Assembly (NCBI GenBank): GCA_965660815.1
Contig: CBFIBG010000003.1
Location: 46,106-110,105 of the forward strand
Direction: 5' to 3'
Origin: Glaciecola sp965660815
Lineage (GTDB): Bacteria; Pseudomonadota; Gammaproteobacteria; Enterobacterales; Alteromonadaceae
Length of the DNA: 64,000 bases
Part shown: positions 61,600 through 64,000 of the stretch, in pieces
Numbering within the stretch: the first letter of the stretch is position 1
Layout: the number at the start of each line of letters is the position of its first letter
Position numbers and translations under genes: made by a program
The notes under the pieces: model-generated
Databases searched by the model: none
What the model was told of the DNA's origin: nothing
What the model saw: only the letters and a program-made list of their open reading frames with translations

Positions 61600-62685
61600 T
61601 TATTTTGACAATATTAGTTTAATCGTGTTTTCTACGGCTGCAATAGCCCCCTCTAAATAACCCGCCTGATCCTCCGCGTACTCACTACCCGCAAAAAACA
61701 TGTTCTGCAAGGCGAAAGCCTCACTAAAGAGACTTGTTTGAATACTCGGATGCCTCGAACCTTCAGATTGGTCTTGTCCGGTGCATAAAAGGGGGTCTTT
61801 TGCCCAATCTTTTAGATAACAGGCCTCAAATTTGAACGCTTGCTGGCCAAATAATACGCCTAGCTGCCGGATACATGCCTGCTTGAGTTCTTTAACGGGT
61901 TCATAAATTCGTTGGGTCGCTGGGATACCAATGAAGCCAAATAAAGCAAAACCTGTTATATCGGAAAGGCAAGCGTCATGAATTTCAACAAGAGGACCCT
62001 TTTGACTATATGCTTGCCCAGAGAGTCCTTGCTCTCGCCAAAAGGGTTGCCCGTATTTGACCAAAAATTTAGCTTGTGATGCCATCCATGTTTGGCTACT
62101 TAACAATTGTTGTTTTAATGAGAGTGTCATCCATGAATCTTCACAAAAATCTCTGGCTAAAATTCGAGGCGGAATTGCAATTATGACTTGCAAACATTTG
62201 ATTGTATGGATGACATTTTTATGGCTAATACTGACGCGCCATACGCTACCTAACTTCTCTAGTTTAATTACTCGATGATCGCTATAAAGTGTTGACGGTT
62301 GAAGCGAAGAAAGGATCTTATTGAGCAGTGCAGTTGTTCCACCTTTTATTCTCAACATCCGGTTACCGATATGGCCGTTCATCCTCTGGGGCTCTTTTAT
62401 GTTTTCAAATTGATACAGCACTTCTCCCTGATTTGGCTGTTCAAACAAATCGACGTTGAATTTGTTAGCCAATGTTTGGATCCTCGAATGCTGGGGAAAG
62501 ATCCAAGAAGGACCCATGTCAAAGAACTCTTGTTTATTGTCGTTTAAAGGTATGCCCGCGATACGACCTCCAAAACGCGGATTAGCATCAAACAATAAAT
62601 AATTTTTTTTCAATTCTTGTAACCGGCTAGCGGCATACAGCCCAGCCAAACCACCCCCAATAATGACAACCTCTGTGTTATTCAC
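61600..62685 (-). CDS. FAD-dependent amine oxidase family protein
   Basis: Flavoprotein of 361 residues. The dinucleotide fold is 'VVIIGGGLAGLYAASRLQEL' with 'FDANPRFGGRI' as the ADP-ribose-binding segment, and the C-terminal 'FFAGSEYAEDQAGYLEGAIA' closes the FAD site, as in monoamine oxidases and related amino oxidases. It is shorter than typical MAO (about 450), missing part of the substrate domain. The start is GTG at 62685 with AGAGGA five bases upstream. There is no signal peptide. It lies between trxC and the TetR gene on the same strand, 32 bases after the trxC stop. The substrate is unknown. Confidence 0.85.
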   Translation of the reverse strand: MNNTEVVIIGGGLAGLYAASRLQELKKNYLLFDANPRFGGRIAGIPLNDNKQEFFDMGPSWIFPQHSRIQTLANKFNVDLFEQPNQGEVLYQFENIKEPQRMNGHIGNRMLRIKGGTTALLNKILSSLQPSTLYSDHRVIKLEKLGSVWRVSISHKNVIHTIKCLQVIIAIPPRILARDFCEDSWMTLSLKQQLLSSQTWMASQAKFLVKYGQPFWREQGLSGQAYSQKGPLVEIHDACLSDITGFALFGFIGIPATQRIYEPVKELKQACIRQLGVLFGQQAFKFEACYLKDWAKDPLLCTGQDQSEGSRHPSIQTSLFSEAFALQNMFFAGSEYAEDQAGYLEGAIAAVENTIKLILSK

Positions 62686-62717
62686 ATATTCCTCTTGTTA
62701 ACTGCCTATACATCGCT

Positions 62718-63149
62718 TTACCCTATTTTTCGAATTGATTGAATAATCCATTGTTTGAGTTGAGACTGGTTCAATGCGCCAGACATCCTGTCTATCTCCT
62801 TACCCTCTCTGAAAAAAATTAACGTAGGAATAGAGCGGATGTTCGCTTGGGAGGCAACTTGTTGAGAGGCTTGAGTATCGAGTTTTGCAAAAATCAAACC
62901 GTCAGACTCGCCGGCTACTGCTTCAAAGTTTGGAGCCATACTTAAACATGGACCGCACCATGGCGCCCAAAAATCTACAATAATTGGTAGTTCCGTTTTC
63001 TCAATAAACCTATAAAAGTTCTGATCATTTAGTTCCAAAGGTCTATTTTGATAAATTGAACGCTTGCACTTGCCACATTTTGCGTCAGAGATCTGCGCTT
63101 TCTCAGGCAAGCGATTAATCGCTCCACAATGAGAACAAACAAGATGCAT
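62718..63149 (-). CDS. trxC: Thioredoxin 2
   Basis: Cytoplasmic disulfide reductase of 143 residues. The N-terminal zinc finger has two CxxC pairs (Cys5/Cys8 and Cys25/Cys28), the hallmark of TrxC, and the thioredoxin fold carries the active site WCGPC (Cys65, Cys68), with the cis-Pro loop in 'RSIPTLIFF'. It reduces oxidised proteins, and its zinc finger makes it stress-responsive. The ATG has a strong AAAGGAGTGA ribosome binding site. The amine oxidase gene follows 32 bases after its stop, probably in the same transcript. Confidence 0.95.
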   Translation of the reverse strand: MHLVCSHCGAINRLPEKAQISDAKCGKCKRSIYQNRPLELNDQNFYRFIEKTELPIIVDFWAPWCGPCLSMAPNFEAVAGESDGLIFAKLDTQASQQVASQANIRSIPTLIFFREGKEIDRMSGALNQSQLKQWIIQSIRKIG

Positions 63150-63541
63150 TTAGTCACTCCTTTTATGATTGGTCTATATTAACCGCTTGAAATTAAAACT
63201 TCTTTTCCAAGTCTAGGACTAGGTTTTTTATTAACTCACTCGATTTAAAACGTATTTATATTTAGAAATTATGCTAATTTTATACAAATGAAACTCATCT
63301 AACCGGCAACAATATTTAAAACTTTTCTTGGTTTGTATAACACTCGTTTTTTAATTGCAAGTAAATCAACTTTGGTTTTATAGATTAACCCTATCTTTCG
63401 TAAATATTAAGAGCATATATTCATAAGTAGACAGTTTAAAAGACAAACTTTGCACCTTAAATGGAGGAAGAAAAAATACTTCTATATAATGTTGGCAAAT
63501 AGGAATTAAATGCACCTTTAACATATCACTAGGAAACGTTT
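63150..63541. other. Divergent promoter region between trxC and a flavoprotein gene
   Basis: 392 bases, AT-rich. A short frame at about 63461-63502 (ATGGAGGAAGAAAAA...) is too small to support. I saw no OxyR-like site. AGGA lies before the TTG at 63542. Confidence 0.3.
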
Positions 63542-64000
63542 TTGAATTACGATGCGATTATAATAGGGGCGGGTGCAGCAGGGCTGTTGTGCGCTGCCAG
63601 TGCTGGGGCGTTGGGTAAAAAAGTGCTGGTGGTTGATCATGCAAAAAGACCTGGTAAAAAAATACTCATATCTGGTGGTGGGCGCTGCAATTTTACTAAC
63701 TACTACATAGAACCTGAAAAATACTTGAGTAAAAATCCTCATTTTTGCAAATCCGCATTAAACCAATATACTCAATGGGACTTTATCGCATTGGTGGAAA
63801 AACACGGAATTAAATATCACGAAAAGACACTAGGCCAACTGTTCTGCGATAATTCAGCGAAAGATATCGTCAAGATGCTAACAAAAGAGTGTGACCAAGC
63901 CAAAGTGGACATTCGTTATCAAACGGATGTTTCTAATATTGAGCAGCGCGAACAAGGTGGATTTAGTCTCAGTATCAATAATCAAAAAATGATCTGTAAT
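63542..64000 (+). CDS. HI0933/YhiN family flavoprotein (3' end outside window)
   Basis: The frame starts with TTG at 63542, seven bases after AGGA, and runs open to the right edge (153 residues seen of about 390-400 expected). It encodes 'NYDAIIIGAGAAGLLCAASA' with the FAD-binding GxGxxG, then 'RPGKKILISGGGRCNFTN', the diagnostic motif of the HI0933-like (YhiN/BaiN) NAD(P)/FAD-dependent oxidoreductases. No ATG lies nearby in this frame. The cellular role of the family is poorly known. BaiN is implicated in bile acid reduction in gut bacteria, which is unlikely here. Confidence 0.88.
   Translation, partial: MNYDAIIIGAGAAGLLCAASAGALGKKVLVVDHAKRPGKKILISGGGRCNFTNYYIEPEKYLSKNPHFCKSALNQYTQWDFIALVEKHGIKYHEKTLGQLFCDNSAKDIVKMLTKECDQAKVDIRYQTDVSNIEQREQGGFSLSINNQKMICN

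Noticed and set aside
1..64000. tRNA, rRNA, insertion sequences, integrase or prophage genes
   Set aside because: Searched by eye in all larger gaps and among protein products. No cloverleaf, transposase, integrase or terminal inverted repeat pair with a target duplication was seen.

Overview
The window reads as chromosomal DNA of a marine gammaproteobacterium, most likely of the order Alteromonadales. The basis is the AT-rich composition (GC estimated by eye at about 40%), the combination of DNA polymerase II, SelO, MgtE, ATP-type PEP carboxykinase, a DUF2789 protein, a phasin and a PEP-CTERM/exosortase-type TPR lipoprotein with 'VSAP'-type PEP-CTERM substrates, and the family level resemblance of most products. 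The genus assignment is inference. I see no rRNA, tRNA, insertion sequence, prophage or CRISPR array. Most genes are ordinary single genes or short operons.

Layout. 1-9.6 kb: an M14 zinc carboxypeptidase cut by the left edge, polB, a large secreted zinc metalloprotease, a cytochrome c lipoprotein, small membrane and carboxymuconolactone decarboxylase-like proteins, a fatty acid desaturase, and a GAF protein with a dead GGDEF-like tail. 9.9-19.9 kb: selO, a BON protein, a 7TM-DISM/PAS/GGDEF/EAL c-di-GMP protein, ribA, an ATP-grasp enzyme, a DHH-type Mn pyrophosphatase, a TetR regulator and a phasin.

20.1-28.7 kb is the most interesting block: an eight-gene minus-strand operon with overlapping or tightly spaced genes. 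In transcription order it encodes a secreted Cys-containing protein, an outer membrane type lipoprotein, a membrane-anchored repeat protein with a PEGA-like tail, a membrane-anchored triple-PEGA protein with a Cys-less formylglycine-generating-enzyme (FGE) fold, a 41-residue membrane peptide, a MotA/TolQ/ExbB-type channel subunit, and two different proteins that each join a MotB/ExbD-like transmembrane segment (with its aspartate) to a coiled coil and a von Willebrand A (VWA) domain. I read this as an ion-motive-force-driven envelope machine with a probably heterodimeric VWA-bearing stator partner. Its function is unknown to me.

29.3-38.5 kb carries scattered PEP-CTERM parts (a PrsT-like TPR lipoprotein, a trypsin-like protease and a small jelly-roll-like secreted protein, both with VSAP...RR tails), a solute-binding protein gene broken by one in-frame stop codon, and ilvD. 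38.6-50.8 kb: a GDP-mannose mannosyl hydrolase (gmm), an esterase lipoprotein, mgtE, an acyltransferase/SGNH hydrolase pair, a dipeptide epimerase/serine hydrolase pair, an unusual stand-alone HypF and a 5'-nucleotidase family lipoprotein. 51-64 kb: a SIMPL protein, DUF2789, pckA, the CCA-adding enzyme, a zinc-type TonB receptor with four His-rich loops behind two tandem Zur-like boxes, a Tat-exported PhoX, a SemiSWEET, a TetR regulator, an amine oxidase, trxC and the start of a HI0933/YhiN-type flavoprotein cut by the right edge.
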